Source of the DNA: Streptomyces sp. NRRL F-2580
Lineage (GTDB): Bacteria > Actinomycetota > Actinomycetes > Streptomycetales > Streptomycetaceae
Reading direction: 5' to 3'
Length of the DNA stretch: 14,793 nt
Assembly: GCF_000720115.1 (NCBI RefSeq)
Contig: NZ_JOIR01000070.1
Location: forward strand, 1-14,793
Both the position numbers and the translations under genes were made by a program. Positions 7,597-14,714 of this stretch are shown in pieces (within the stretch, counting starts at the first letter, position 1; the number at the start of each line of letters is the position of its first letter). The notes below the pieces were generated by a model, which saw nothing but the letters and a program-made list of their open reading frames with translations, made no database searches and was not told the origin of the DNA.

Positions 7597-7693
7597 GGCG
7601 GACACCATGCGGGATGTGCGGGAGGGAGGCGATCATTCCTCTTGGGTGTGGCGGGGCGGGCGCCGGCCGTGGTTCCTCCCAGATGGCGGCCTG

Positions 7694-7788
7694 TCAGGCG
7701 AGCGTTCAGACGGGGGCGTTCAGGCGAGCGTTCAGGCGAGCGTTCAGGCGGGGTGTTCAGGCGGTTGTGTTCAGGCAGGGGTGTTCCA
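7694..7788. repeat. 12-14-bp tandem repeat overlapping a gene's 3' end
   Basis: Seven units of the type tcaggcgagcgt (variants gggggcgtt, gggtgtt, ggttgtgtt) run from 7694. The last unit, from 7771, is the stop codon and last codons of the minus-strand gene (tcaggcaggggtgtt encodes ..NTPA-stop). The array continues downstream of the gene towards the TerD start. Confidence 0.85.
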
Positions 7789-8499
7789 GGCGGTCGTGAG
7801 TCCGTCCAGCCATGCGGGCGGCAGGGCCGCGGCGTCCCACTCCTCGCGCAGTTCCCGCGGGGCGGTGAGGAGCCGTTCCAGCACGGCGATGCTCGTGACG
7901 GAGTGCAGGAGCGAGTAGCGGCCGTGCACGGTGATGGCGCTGCCCGGTCCGTACGCCGCGAACAGGCGCTCCAGGCGGTCCCGGTGGGTTGTGGCGAACG
8001 CGGTCAGCCGTCCGGTGTAGCCGGCCCGCTGGCGGGGGCTCATCGTGGCGAGGACGGCGGCGAGGACCTCGTCGGTCACCTCCGGGTCCAGTTCCGAGAC
8101 CTTGGTGAGTGACAGGTACAGGGGGGAGACCGCCACCCGGGCCCGCTCGACTTCCATCCGCCCGGCCCGGCGTCGCTCCCCCGCCGGGCCCGTCTGCCCG
8201 TCCGTTCCCACGACGTCTGTCAGGGTCCGTTCGGTGAGTGCGCCGAGGCCGTCCAGGAGGTGGGCGGCGCCGTCGAGCCAGCCCGAGGCGTAGGCCTGGC
8301 CCTTGTCCCCGGGCGCGGTGCGGCCGCCGCTCAGTTCCTCGTGCGCGAGGGCCAGGGCGCCGGCCTCCAGGAGCCCGATCAGTTGCCGCGCGTCACCGCA
8401 GGGGACTCCCGTTCGCGCGAGGAGCTGCAGCAGCGTCGTCCTCGCGTTGTCGACACTGACCTCGTCCGGCCACTGCCGTCCCTCGTCGGCCGCGCTCAT
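7771..8499 (-). CDS. Uncharacterised cytoplasmic protein, 242 residues
   Basis: The ATG at 8499 is chosen because AGGAGG lies 5 nt upstream; the open frame extends to 8538 without a better start. There is no signal peptide or membrane segment. The sequence is predicted mostly helical: an N-terminal unit with VDNARTTLLQLLARTGVP and ARQLIGLLEAGALALAHEEL, a unit with YASGWLDGAAHLLDGLGALTERTL, a charged middle (ERRRAGRMEVERARV) and a C-terminal unit (SPLYLSLTKVSELDPEVTDE, MSPRQRAGYTGRLTAF, RDRLERLFAAYGPG, SVTSIAVLERLLTAPRELRE). I do not recognise the family. It lies on the same strand 174 bp upstream of the TerD-domain gene, so co-function with it is possible but not shown. Codon use is normal for the window and no damage is seen. 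Confidence 0.8.
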   Translation of the reverse strand: MSAADEGRQWPDEVSVDNARTTLLQLLARTGVPCGDARQLIGLLEAGALALAHEELSGGRTAPGDKGQAYASGWLDGAAHLLDGLGALTERTLTDVVGTDGQTGPAGERRRAGRMEVERARVAVSPLYLSLTKVSELDPEVTDEVLAAVLATMSPRQRAGYTGRLTAFATTHRDRLERLFAAYGPGSAITVHGRYSLLHSVTSIAVLERLLTAPRELREEWDAAALPPAWLDGLTTAWNTPA

Positions 8500-8668
8500 C
8501 GGGTCCTCCTCATCGCTCGGGTGGTGCGGTGGGTGCAACGCATCGCTCCCTTCGATGATCCAACGTCCGGCGCCCGGGCTGTGCTCCCTGGCGGCGCCGC
8601 CACCCTTTCACCTCTCGCACCCCGGCGGGTACCGGCTTTCCGTGGTCGGTGCGTGCGGGGCAGGGCGG

Positions 8669-8735
8669 AGGCCGAGCAGGACGGTGAGTGCGTGCGAGGC
8701 CGAGCAGGACGGTGAGTGCGTGCGAGGCCGAGCAG
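8669..8735. repeat. 28-bp tandem duplication
   Basis: Two perfect 28-bp copies (8669-8696 and 8697-8724) begin aggccgagcaggac, and a third partial copy follows from 8725. They lie at the 3' end of the MFS pseudogene, giving repeated LARTHSPSCSASA-like sequence in its old frame. Confidence 0.9.
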
Positions 8736-10140
8736 GGCGAGCAGGGCGGTCAGGGCAGTCAGGGCGAGCCGGAGGTGGAGGGCGGTGACGGCGTCACGCA
8801 GGCCGGGCCGTGGGTGCCGGGGGAGGAAGGGGCTGCCCGGGGTGGCGGCGCCGACCGCGAGGCAGGACTGCTGGGCGGTGATCATGACGCCGCTGCCGGC
8901 CCCGGCCCCGGCCCCGAGGCGGCCGGCACGGGCACGGGCGAGAGCACGGACACGGGCACGGGCACGGGCGCAGGCACAGGCACGGGCACGGGCACGGGCA
9001 CAGGCGCAGGCGCAGGCGCAGGCGGGAGCATCAGGCGCATCAGCACGGGCAGTTGGAGGCCCGGGCCCGGGCCCCGCAAGGAACACGCCGGGGCCGGTGC
9101 GGCCGGCCCGGGCCCGGGCCACCTGGAGTGCACGGTGGCCGGCAGGACGGTGACGGCGGCCGCTTGGAGGAGGCCGCCGGTGGTGAACGGTGCGGCTGGC
9201 GAGGCGGGTGATCAGGCGCGGCCCGGCCAGGGGGCGGCGAAGAAGGCCGCGCCATGGGCACCAGTGCCCCGCCCGCCGTGACCGGGCCCAACCGGGCCCA
9301 ACCGGGGCCCATGCTCACACCCTGCTGCGGGGCCTGGGCGAGGACGAACACGAAGCCGCTGGAGCCGGCCGAGAAGGGCAGCGGCAGGAGCAGACCGCGG
9401 CACGGTGGGTCCAGGCGCGGCAGGCTCGACGGAACCAGCGGAGCGTGGCCGCGGCGGCCGGCCCCGCGCTCGGTGAGGTGGAAGCCGGTGGCGGACAGAG
9501 GGAAGACGCCCGGGCAGATCCACGTCCACGCTGGCCGGCCGGCGGCCCGGCCCCCGGCCCCCGCGGCCCCCGGCCCCCGGGGCAGCGGCAGCGGCAGCGG
9601 CAGAGCAGGGACAGGGCGAGCAGCAGGGTGCCGGGTTTGCCGACGTGCGCGGCCGGCCGGCGCGGGTACCGCCGACCGTGCGCTGGGCCGGCGGCAGGCC
9701 CGGGAGGACGACGGGCACGTTGACCCGGAACATCGCGCGCCGGCCGGTTCCGGTGTCCTGGCCGCGGCCGGGACACCGCCGCGAATCTGCCCGGCGCCCA
9801 TGGATAGGCCCGGGGCCCGGCGCGGGCCTTCGGTGGTGGCTTGGAGGGTGGCGAGGACCTGCGGCAGCATGAGGGCGCAGGCCGCGCCCTGGACGGTCCG
9901 GGCGGCGACCAGGCCCCAGGCCTCGGGGCGAGCCCGCAGGCGGGGCAGGCGAGGCCGAAGGCGGCCATCCCGGCGAGGAAGACCGGGCGGCGCCCGAGGC
10001 TGTCGCCGACGCGGTCGCCGAGGACCAGCAGGACGGCGTAGGCGACGCCCGTACCCGCCGACGGCCAGCTCCAGCAGGGCGGGGCCGGCCCTGAGGTCAT
10101 GCTCGATCGAGGACGGCGCGGCGTTGACGATGAAGACTGC
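8712..10140 (-). pseudogene. MFS (DHA2-type) multidrug transporter pseudogene
   Basis: Transporter fragments occur in order on the minus strand but in changing frames. From 10140 down: AVFIVNAAPSSIEHDLRAG then PALLELAVGG (TM1-TM2 region); after a shift, VAYAVLLVLGDRVGD then SLGRRPVFLAGMAAFG (the GDRxGDxxGRR loop); after another, WGLVAARTVQGAACALML then PQVLATLQATTEG; then FRVNVPVVLPGLP; LPGTLLLALSLL-like; TWICPGVFPLSATGFHLTER; LLLPLPFSAGSSGFVFVLA; and finally VMITAQQSCLAVGAATPGS and LRDAVTALHLRLALTALTAL near 8720-8880. At least five frame changes and several internal losses are needed. The first residues are missing: the gene merges at about 10137 into the 21-bp array. A hexamer repeat (8922-9026) interrupts the last third. 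The family identity is well supported; the substrate is unknown and no function can remain. Confidence 0.8.
8922..9026. repeat. Hexanucleotide repeat inside the MFS pseudogene
   Basis: About 17 copies of ggcacg with ggcgca, ggcaca and similar variants form a 6-bp periodic tract. It corresponds to an Ala/Cys/Arg run in the minus-strand frame, which has no place in a transporter. Confidence 0.9.
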
Positions 10141-10500
10141 GGATCGGAGCGCGGGAACGGGGTACCAAAACCGCGGGTCGGAGCGCGGGATCGGGGATCA
10201 GGGCGCGGGAACCGGAGGTGGGGGAACCGCGGATCGGGGCGCGGGAGCCGGGGGTGGGGTGGGGGCGCCGGACCGCGGGAAACTGGGGCGCGGGAACTGC
10301 GGATCGGGGCGCCGGACCGCGGGAATCGGGGCGCGGGAACCGGAGCGCGGGAACCAGGGATCGGGGCGCGGGAACCAGGGATCGGGGCGCGGGAGCCGGG
10401 GATCGGGGCGCGGGAGCCGGGGATCGGGGCGCGGGAACTGCGGATCGGGGCGCGGGGCGCGGGAACTGCGGATCGGGGTGCGGGAGCCGGGGGGCGTGGA
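10137..10500. repeat. 21-bp tandem array upstream of the sirtuin gene
   Basis: The first half is degenerate. From 10349 the units are exact 21-mers at 10349, 10370, 10391, 10412 and 10433, then a 7-bp partial (10454-10460) and another 21-mer at 10461. Each unit begins gggaacc, gggagcc or gggaact and contains ggatcgggg. The array lies between the broken 5' end of the MFS pseudogene and the sirtuin promoter. It is open in the plus-strand sirtuin frame (EPGIGAR heptapeptides), but it shows no start signal and I treat it as non-coding. Confidence 0.9.
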
Positions 10501-10602
10501 AGCCGGGGGTGTGCGGTCGGGGTCGTTTGTCGGCCGGTGTGGTGGTGGGTGATGGGTGGTGCGGTGCACACGGGTGGTGGGGGCGGTGTCGGTGCTGTTC
10601 CG

Positions 10603-10608
10603 TACGCT
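10603..10608 (+). promoter_or_regulatory. Putative -10 element of a leaderless promoter
   Basis: TACGCT at 10603-10608 matches the actinobacterial TANNNT box and ends exactly 6 nt before the ATG at 10615. No Shine-Dalgarno sequence precedes that ATG. This spacing suggests that transcription starts at the A of the start codon. No clear -35 box is seen. Confidence 0.45.
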
Positions 10609-10614
10609 GGCTGC

Positions 10615-11517
10615 ATGCGTATGCGTCCCACGCTGAACTGGACCCCGAGGGGGGAGCTGCGGCCCGGCACCACGGATCCGGGGCCGGTCGCCGATGCGCT
10701 GCGGGCCGGCGGTGTGCTGGTGCTCAGCGGGGCGGGTCTGTCCACGGAGTCGGGGATCCCCGACTACCGGGGTGAGGGCGGGAGCCTGAGCCGGCACACC
10801 CCGATGACCTACCAGGAGTTCACCGCCAGTGAGCGGGCCCGGCGCCGGTACTGGGCGCGCAGTCACCTCGGCTGGCGGACCTTCGGCCGTGCCAGGCCCA
10901 ATGCCGGGCACCGGGCGGTGGCGGCGTTCGGGCGGCACGGCCTGCTCTCGGGAGTGATCACCCAGAACGTCGACGGTCTGCACCAGGCGGCCGGCAGCCA
11001 GGACGTGGTGGAGCTGCACGGCGGCCTGGACCGGGTCGTCTGTCTTTCCTGCGGTGCGTTCGGCTCGCGCCGTGAACTCGCCCGGCGGCTCCAGGACGCC
11101 AACGCGGGCTTCGCGCCGATGGCCGCCCGGCTGAACCCGGACGGTGACGCCGACCTCACCGACGAACAAGTCGGGGAGTTTCGTGTGGTGGACTGCTCGC
11201 GGTGCGGCGGCATCCTCAAACCCGACGTGGTGTTCTTCGGCGAAGCCGTTCCGCCGCGGCGGGTCGAGCAGTGCCGCGAACTGGTCGGCGCGGCGGCCTC
11301 GCTGCTGGTCCTGGGCTCCTCGCTGACGGTGATGTCCGGCCTGCGGTTCGTCCGCCAGGCAGCCCAGGCGGACAAGCCCGTACTGATCGTCAACCGGGAC
11401 GCGACCCGCGGCGACGGACACGCCGAAACCCGCGTCGCACTCCCCCTGGGAACCACCCTCACCACCCTGGCCGAACAACTGGACATCCCCCTCGGCGAGG
11501 CACAACCAGACGCCTGA
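10615..11517 (+). CDS. Sirtuin, NAD-dependent protein deacylase (SIR2 family)
   Basis: 300 residues, intact. Sirtuins use NAD to remove acyl groups from lysine side chains, releasing nicotinamide and O-acyl-ADP-ribose. Visible signatures: the Rossmann loop GAGLSTESGIPDYRG (39-53), TQNVDGLH (116-123), the catalytic His in ELHGG (His135), four zinc-binding cysteines as CLSC (143-146) and CSRC (194-197), KPDVVFFGE (202-210), LGSSL (233-237) and VNRD (259-262). The long segment between the cysteine pairs and the text after the Rossmann loop (RHTPMTYQEFTASERARRRY) resemble class II (SIRT4-like) bacterial members. The start is ATG 10615 (CGT ATG repeats it at 10621), placed by family length and by a -10 box 6 nt upstream. 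The frame is open far upstream through the 21-bp array, but that would add 172 repetitive residues. It is flanked by repeats on both sides and is monocistronic. Confidence 0.93.
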   Translation: MRMRPTLNWTPRGELRPGTTDPGPVADALRAGGVLVLSGAGLSTESGIPDYRGEGGSLSRHTPMTYQEFTASERARRRYWARSHLGWRTFGRARPNAGHRAVAAFGRHGLLSGVITQNVDGLHQAAGSQDVVELHGGLDRVVCLSCGAFGSRRELARRLQDANAGFAPMAARLNPDGDADLTDEQVGEFRVVDCSRCGGILKPDVVFFGEAVPPRRVEQCRELVGAAASLLVLGSSLTVMSGLRFVRQAAQADKPVLIVNRDATRGDGHAETRVALPLGTTLTTLAEQLDIPLGEAQPDA

Positions 11518-11518
11518 G

Positions 11519-12480
11519 AACCAGGCCCCACCGGAACCCGCCCCCACCGGAACCCGGGCTGGCGGCCCGGTCCGGTATGCGGCTCCCCCACCGGGCCCGT
11601 CCGCGCCGGAACTTGGGGCAGCAGGCCGGTCCGGTATGCGGCTCCCCCGTCCCGGGCCCGTCCGCGCCACACCCGGGGTGTGGCCGGAGTACGACTCGCC
11701 CGCACCGGAATCCGGGGCGGCGGGCCGGTATGCGGCTACCCCGTCGAGTTCGCCGCACCGGAATCCGGGGCGGCGGGCCGGGTATGCGGCTCCCCCGTCA
11801 GGCCCGCGTCCGTGCCAGAACCCAGGGGCCCGGGCCGTGTGCGGCTCCCCCCGTCGGCTCGCCCGCGCCGAAACCCGGGGTGCGGCCGGAGTACGGCTTC
11901 GTCCGCGCCGGAATCTGGGGCGGCGGGCCGGTATGTGGCTCCCCCGGTCAGGCCCGTCCGCGCCGGAACTGGGGCGGCGGGCCGGTATGCGGCTCCCCCG
12001 TCAGGCCCGCGTCCGTGCCAGAACCCAGGGGCCCGGGCCGTGTGCGGCTCCCCCCGTCGGCTCGCCCGCGCCGAAACCCGGTGTGCGGCCGGAGTACGGC
12101 TTCGTCCGCGCCGGAATCTGGGGCGGCGGTCCGGTGTGCGGCTCCCCCGTCGGGTTTGTCCGCGACAAAACCCGGGGTGCGGCCGGTGTGCGGCTCGCCC
12201 GCACCGGAATCCGGGGCGGCGGGCCGGCGGGCGGCATCCCCGTCAGGCCCGTCCCGGAACTCGGGGGACCCGGGCCGGTGTGCGACTCGCCCACGCCAAA
12301 GCCCGGGGGGTGTGCGGGCGGGCGGTACCCCGTCGGGTTCGTCCGCGTCAAAAGCCGGGGCGGCGGGCCGGAGTGCAGCTCCCCCGTCAGGCCCGTCCAC
12401 ACCGGAACCCGGGGCCCGGGCCGGCGGCTCCCCCGTCCGGGCGGCGTCCCGGGTGCCGTCCGGGCTGGTCCGGCATGGCG
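11519..12480. repeat. Large degenerate minisatellite with higher-order structure
   Basis: About 18 units of 43-58 bp follow the sirtuin stop directly. A typical unit has the blocks cgtcaggcccgtccgcgcc, ggaatctggggcggcgggcc and ggtatgcggctcccc. Four successive units of 55, 49, 45 and 54 bp form a 203-bp block; 11783-11945 recurs at 11986-12148 with only a few differences. Unit lengths are mostly not multiples of three, so no frame is kept along the array. The long Arg/Pro/Gly-rich open frames over it on both strands are composition artefacts. I see no gene or conventional terminator inside. Confidence 0.9.
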
Positions 12481-12633
12481 GTCGGGCCGGCGGCGCCGCG
12501 CGGCGCGGCGGATGCCGGGTGCTGACGCCTCCAAGCCCGGGAGAAGGGGCCGTGGCCCGCCCCGGCCCTGAAGGAACCAACCCGAAGGCCCGCACTCGCC
12601 GGGACGGGCTGTGACCCTGCCGGTCAGGCCGGG

Positions 12634-13234
12634 GGCATCGGGATCGGACTCGCCGCCGTGCTGACGTTCGTACTCGTCCAGGGTTCCTGGCAGTGGTGCG
12701 CCACCCTTTATCGGGGTGACGCTCTTCTCGGCGGTGTTCGCCTTCCAGGGACAGCCGGCGTGGGCGCCCGGCCCGCGGCCGCCGTACATGCGTGTCCTGG
12801 TCGCGTACTCGCTGGTCGTCGGCCTGTGCGCGGCGATCGCGCTCGCCCCCACGCTGCAGCACGGCGAGGGGCTGTTCCCGATACCGGCCACCGCCGCGGG
12901 TACGAGTGGGCCGGGCCACTACGAGGTCCTGCGGACGCGGACGCGGGCGCGGGCGGCGGTGGCGGACCTGGCCGGCTGTGACGCCGCCGCTGTGGCGTAC
13001 GCGCAGGAGCAGCAGCACGCCAAGGCCGTCGCCGACTGCCAGCCGGCCACGACGACGATGCGGCTGGCTCTGTGCAGAGCTGGGACGGCCGTGCCGACGG
13101 GTGCGTGTACGTGGTCCTTCGACCGGAATCGGTCCAGGAAGGGCGGCCGGGCAGACTTCCGCCCACCCACCGGGGGCAGTGAACGCCGGAACGCAGCGGG
13201 GCAGGCCAGGGCGGGGCGGGGCGGTATGAACTGA
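12634..13234 (+). pseudogene. Probable frameshifted membrane protein relic
   Basis: One frame reads GGIGIGLAAVLTFVLVQG then SWQW (12631-12696), a clear hydrophobic segment without a start codon. After a shift near 12692-12700 another frame continues GAPPFIGVTLFSAVFAFQG, then PPYMRVLVAYSLVVGLCAAI (two more hydrophobic segments). It then reads ALAPTLQHGEGLF, GHYEVLRTRTRARAAVADLA and AYAQEQQHAKAVADCQPA to a stop at 13234. The joined sequence looks like a small three- or four-helix actinobacterial membrane protein with a charged tail. The last 50 residues lose normal character. A GTG at 12716 could start the second part but has no ribosome binding site. I do not recognise the family. Confidence 0.45.
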
Positions 13235-13463
13235 CCTCCGGTGAAGCCCGCAGCCCGCCCGGCCGGCGGCCGGGCACGGCCGCAGTGGCCGGGCGGAGGT
13301 GAGGGCGGCCGCAGGGGCCGGGGCGGGGCGGCCGCCCGAGCCGGGGCGGGGACGGCGGACGGGCGGCCTCGGTGGTGGAGAGCCGGGGGTGGCCACAGTG
13401 GTGGGGGCCAGGGGTGGCCGCGGTGGTGGGGCGGGGGCGGGGGCGGCCGCAGTGGCCGAGGCA

Positions 13464-13515
13464 GGGGTGGTCGGAGCGGGGGTGGTCGGAGCGGGGGTGG
13501 TCGGAGCGGGGGTGG
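13464..13515. repeat. 15-bp tandem repeat
   Basis: Three perfect copies of ggggtggtcggagcg (13464-13508) and a partial fourth, preceded by looser ggggtggcc-type repeats from about 13380. Confidence 0.9.
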
Positions 13516-13516
13516 C

Positions 13517-13544
13517 GGGTTTCACCCGAGGCGGGGTTTCACCC
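13517..13544. promoter_or_regulatory. Paired GGGTTTCACCC sites, candidate operator
   Basis: GGGTTTCACCC occurs at 13517-13527 and again at 13534-13544, 17 bp apart. Each is a short inverted repeat (GGGT-ttc-ACCC). They lie about 100 bp upstream of the lipoprotein start. A regulatory role is inferred only from symmetry and position. Confidence 0.3.
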
Positions 13545-13641
13545 GGCTGGCGCACATGCGCGGGCCGGGGCAGCGGCACGGCACCAGGCTGTGTCCGAGG
13601 ACGGACCGCGCCGAGGGGTGACAGCGGTGGGAGCAGCCAGG

Positions 13642-14598
13642 ATGCGGGCGGTCGCCGCCACCGCGGTCGTGACCGCGGCGGTGGCCGTCGCCGCCACGGG
13701 CTGCTCCTCCACGGGCGACGGCTCCTCCGGCGGGCGGACACAGGCCGCGGCACGGCCCCCGTCCATCGCCACATCCCCGCCCACCACGCCCTCTCCGGCC
13801 TCTCCGGCCTCTCCGTCCTCTCCGTCCTCTCCGTCTTCTCCGTCTTCTGCGGTGGGTCGCGGGAGGCTGGTCCCGCGGTATGAGGACGGCAGGACGGCCG
13901 AGGACCGGCGGACCCAGAGGTTCCTGCAGGACAACGAGGTACTGGAGCACGTCACCGCGTTCGCCAACGAGCGGATCGCACTCGCCTACGACGTGCCCGT
14001 GGTCGCGAAGAGCTGCGGCGGGGCCAACGCCTCCTGGGACCCGCGGGCGAAGGACATCACGTACTGCTACGAGCTCGTCGAGGAGACAAGGCCCGTCTTC
14101 CTGGAGCAGGCCGCGCGGGAGGGTTCCGGCAGCGCCGCGGACCGGACCCGGGCCGCGGAAGACGGCGTCATCGGGTTCTCCAACGGTGTGCTCCTGCACG
14201 AGCTCGGTCACGGCCTGGTCGACATGTACGACCTGCCGATCACCGGGAAAGAGGAGGACGCCGTCGACCAGCTCGCCACGCTGCTCCTTGCCACCGGCGG
14301 CGAGCAGCACATCGACTACGCGGTGAGCACCATCAACGCGTGGGGTGCGCTGGCCGACGCGCAGGAGGCCGGGGACCTCTCGGGGCTGTTCTCCGACGAG
14401 CACTCGCTCAGCGCGCAGCGCTTCTACAACGAGATCTGCTGGCTGTACGGCTCGGACCCCGCCGCGTTCGCGTCGGCCGTCATCGCCGTGGGCAACCCCG
14501 ACGGTGTGCTGCCACCGCTTCGGGCCGAGGGCTGCCGGCAGGAGTACGAGCAGATCCACAGGTCATGGAACAGGCTCCTTCAGCCCTATCTGAAATGA
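13642..14598 (+). CDS. Putative metallopeptidase lipoprotein (DUF4344 type)
   Basis: 318 residues from ATG 13642 (GGGAG about 8 nt upstream). GTG 13627 is an alternative with GAGGGG 8 nt upstream and would add five residues. Residues 1-21 form a lipoprotein signal with lipobox AATG-Cys21, so the protein is probably anchored on the outer face of the membrane. Residues 22 to about 75 are a flexible Ser/Pro/Thr linker including a 9-bp-repeat-encoded SPS run. The catalytic domain (about 85-318) shows the DUF4344 pattern: paired cysteines in SCGGANASWDPRAKDITYCY (124-143), the zincin motif HELGH at 186-190, then DLPITGKEEDAVDQLATLL, where Glu204 or Glu205 is the likely third zinc ligand. CWLYGSDP, PLRAEGCRQEY and SWNRLLQPYLK close the domain. 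Family members are predicted metallopeptidases without a known substrate. A strong terminator follows. Confidence 0.88.
   Translation: MRAVAATAVVTAAVAVAATGCSSTGDGSSGGRTQAAARPPSIATSPPTTPSPASPASPSSPSSPSSPSSAVGRGRLVPRYEDGRTAEDRRTQRFLQDNEVLEHVTAFANERIALAYDVPVVAKSCGGANASWDPRAKDITYCYELVEETRPVFLEQAAREGSGSAADRTRAAEDGVIGFSNGVLLHELGHGLVDMYDLPITGKEEDAVDQLATLLLATGGEQHIDYAVSTINAWGALADAQEAGDLSGLFSDEHSLSAQRFYNEICWLYGSDPAAFASAVIAVGNPDGVLPPLRAEGCRQEYEQIHRSWNRLLQPYLK
13790..13851. repeat. 9-bp-period repeat in the lipoprotein linker
   Basis: Consecutive tctccggcc, tctccgtcc and tctccgtct units keep the reading frame and encode the SPA/SPS linker of the lipoprotein. Copy-number change would alter linker length only. 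Confidence 0.85.
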
Positions 14599-14611
14599 CC
14601 CGGCGCACACC

Positions 14612-14648
14612 AAGACGCCCGGCCGGAAAGAATCCGGCCGGGCGTCTT
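14612..14648. terminator. Bidirectional hairpin terminator
   Basis: A perfect 16-bp stem pairs 14612-14627 with 14633-14648 around the loop aagaa. It begins 13 bp after the metallopeptidase stop. It also lies downstream of the minus-strand gene ending at 14715, so it can serve both convergent genes. Confidence 0.9.
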
Positions 14649-14657
14649 CGGGGGGCC

Positions 14658-14710
14658 TGCTGGGTGCTGCCGGGCGGTGCTGGGTGCTGCTGGGGTCTGC
14701 TGGGTGCTGC
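14658..14710. repeat. 20-bp-period direct repeat
   Basis: The 13-mer tgctgggtgctgc occurs at 14658, 14678 and 14698, exactly 20 bp apart. It lies between the terminator and the stop codon of the minus-strand gene at the right edge. Confidence 0.9.
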
Positions 14711-14714
14711 TGGT

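Larger units (their letters stand above)
13235..13641. other. Intergenic region upstream of the metallopeptidase lipoprotein
   Basis: About 400 bp, extremely G-rich on the plus strand up to 13515. It includes the 15-bp repeat and then a pair of GGGTTTCACCC sites. The region nearest the gene (13516-13641) must hold its promoter. I see no coding sequence with a recognisable product. Confidence 0.5.

Noticed and set aside
8496..9122. Ala/Cys/Arg-rich minus-strand open frame as a gene
   Set aside because: It is the C-terminal part of the MFS pseudogene with a hexamer repeat translated in frame, plus a tail through the 28-bp repeats.
10099..10614. N-terminal extension of the sirtuin through the 21-bp array
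   Set aside because: It would add 172 repetitive residues absent from the family, without a ribosome binding site. A -10 box sits 6 nt before ATG 10615.
11519..12480. CRISPR array
   Set aside because: The units are adjacent degenerate repeats of variable length with no constant repeat plus unique spacer pattern, and no cas genes are in the window.
11202..12614. Long Arg/Pro/Gly-rich open frames over the repeat array on both strands
   Set aside because: They arise from GC composition. The repeat units are not multiples of three, so no frame carries a periodic protein, and no start signal is present.
12001..12891. Minus-strand open frame across the membrane-protein relic and the repeat
   Set aside because: Its second half is pure repeat translation. 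The plus-strand frames give coherent hydrophobic segments and better codon bias.
13372..13641. Upstream start for the metallopeptidase lipoprotein
   Set aside because: The extra 90 residues come from the G-rich repeat region and would bury the lipoprotein signal peptide inside the protein.
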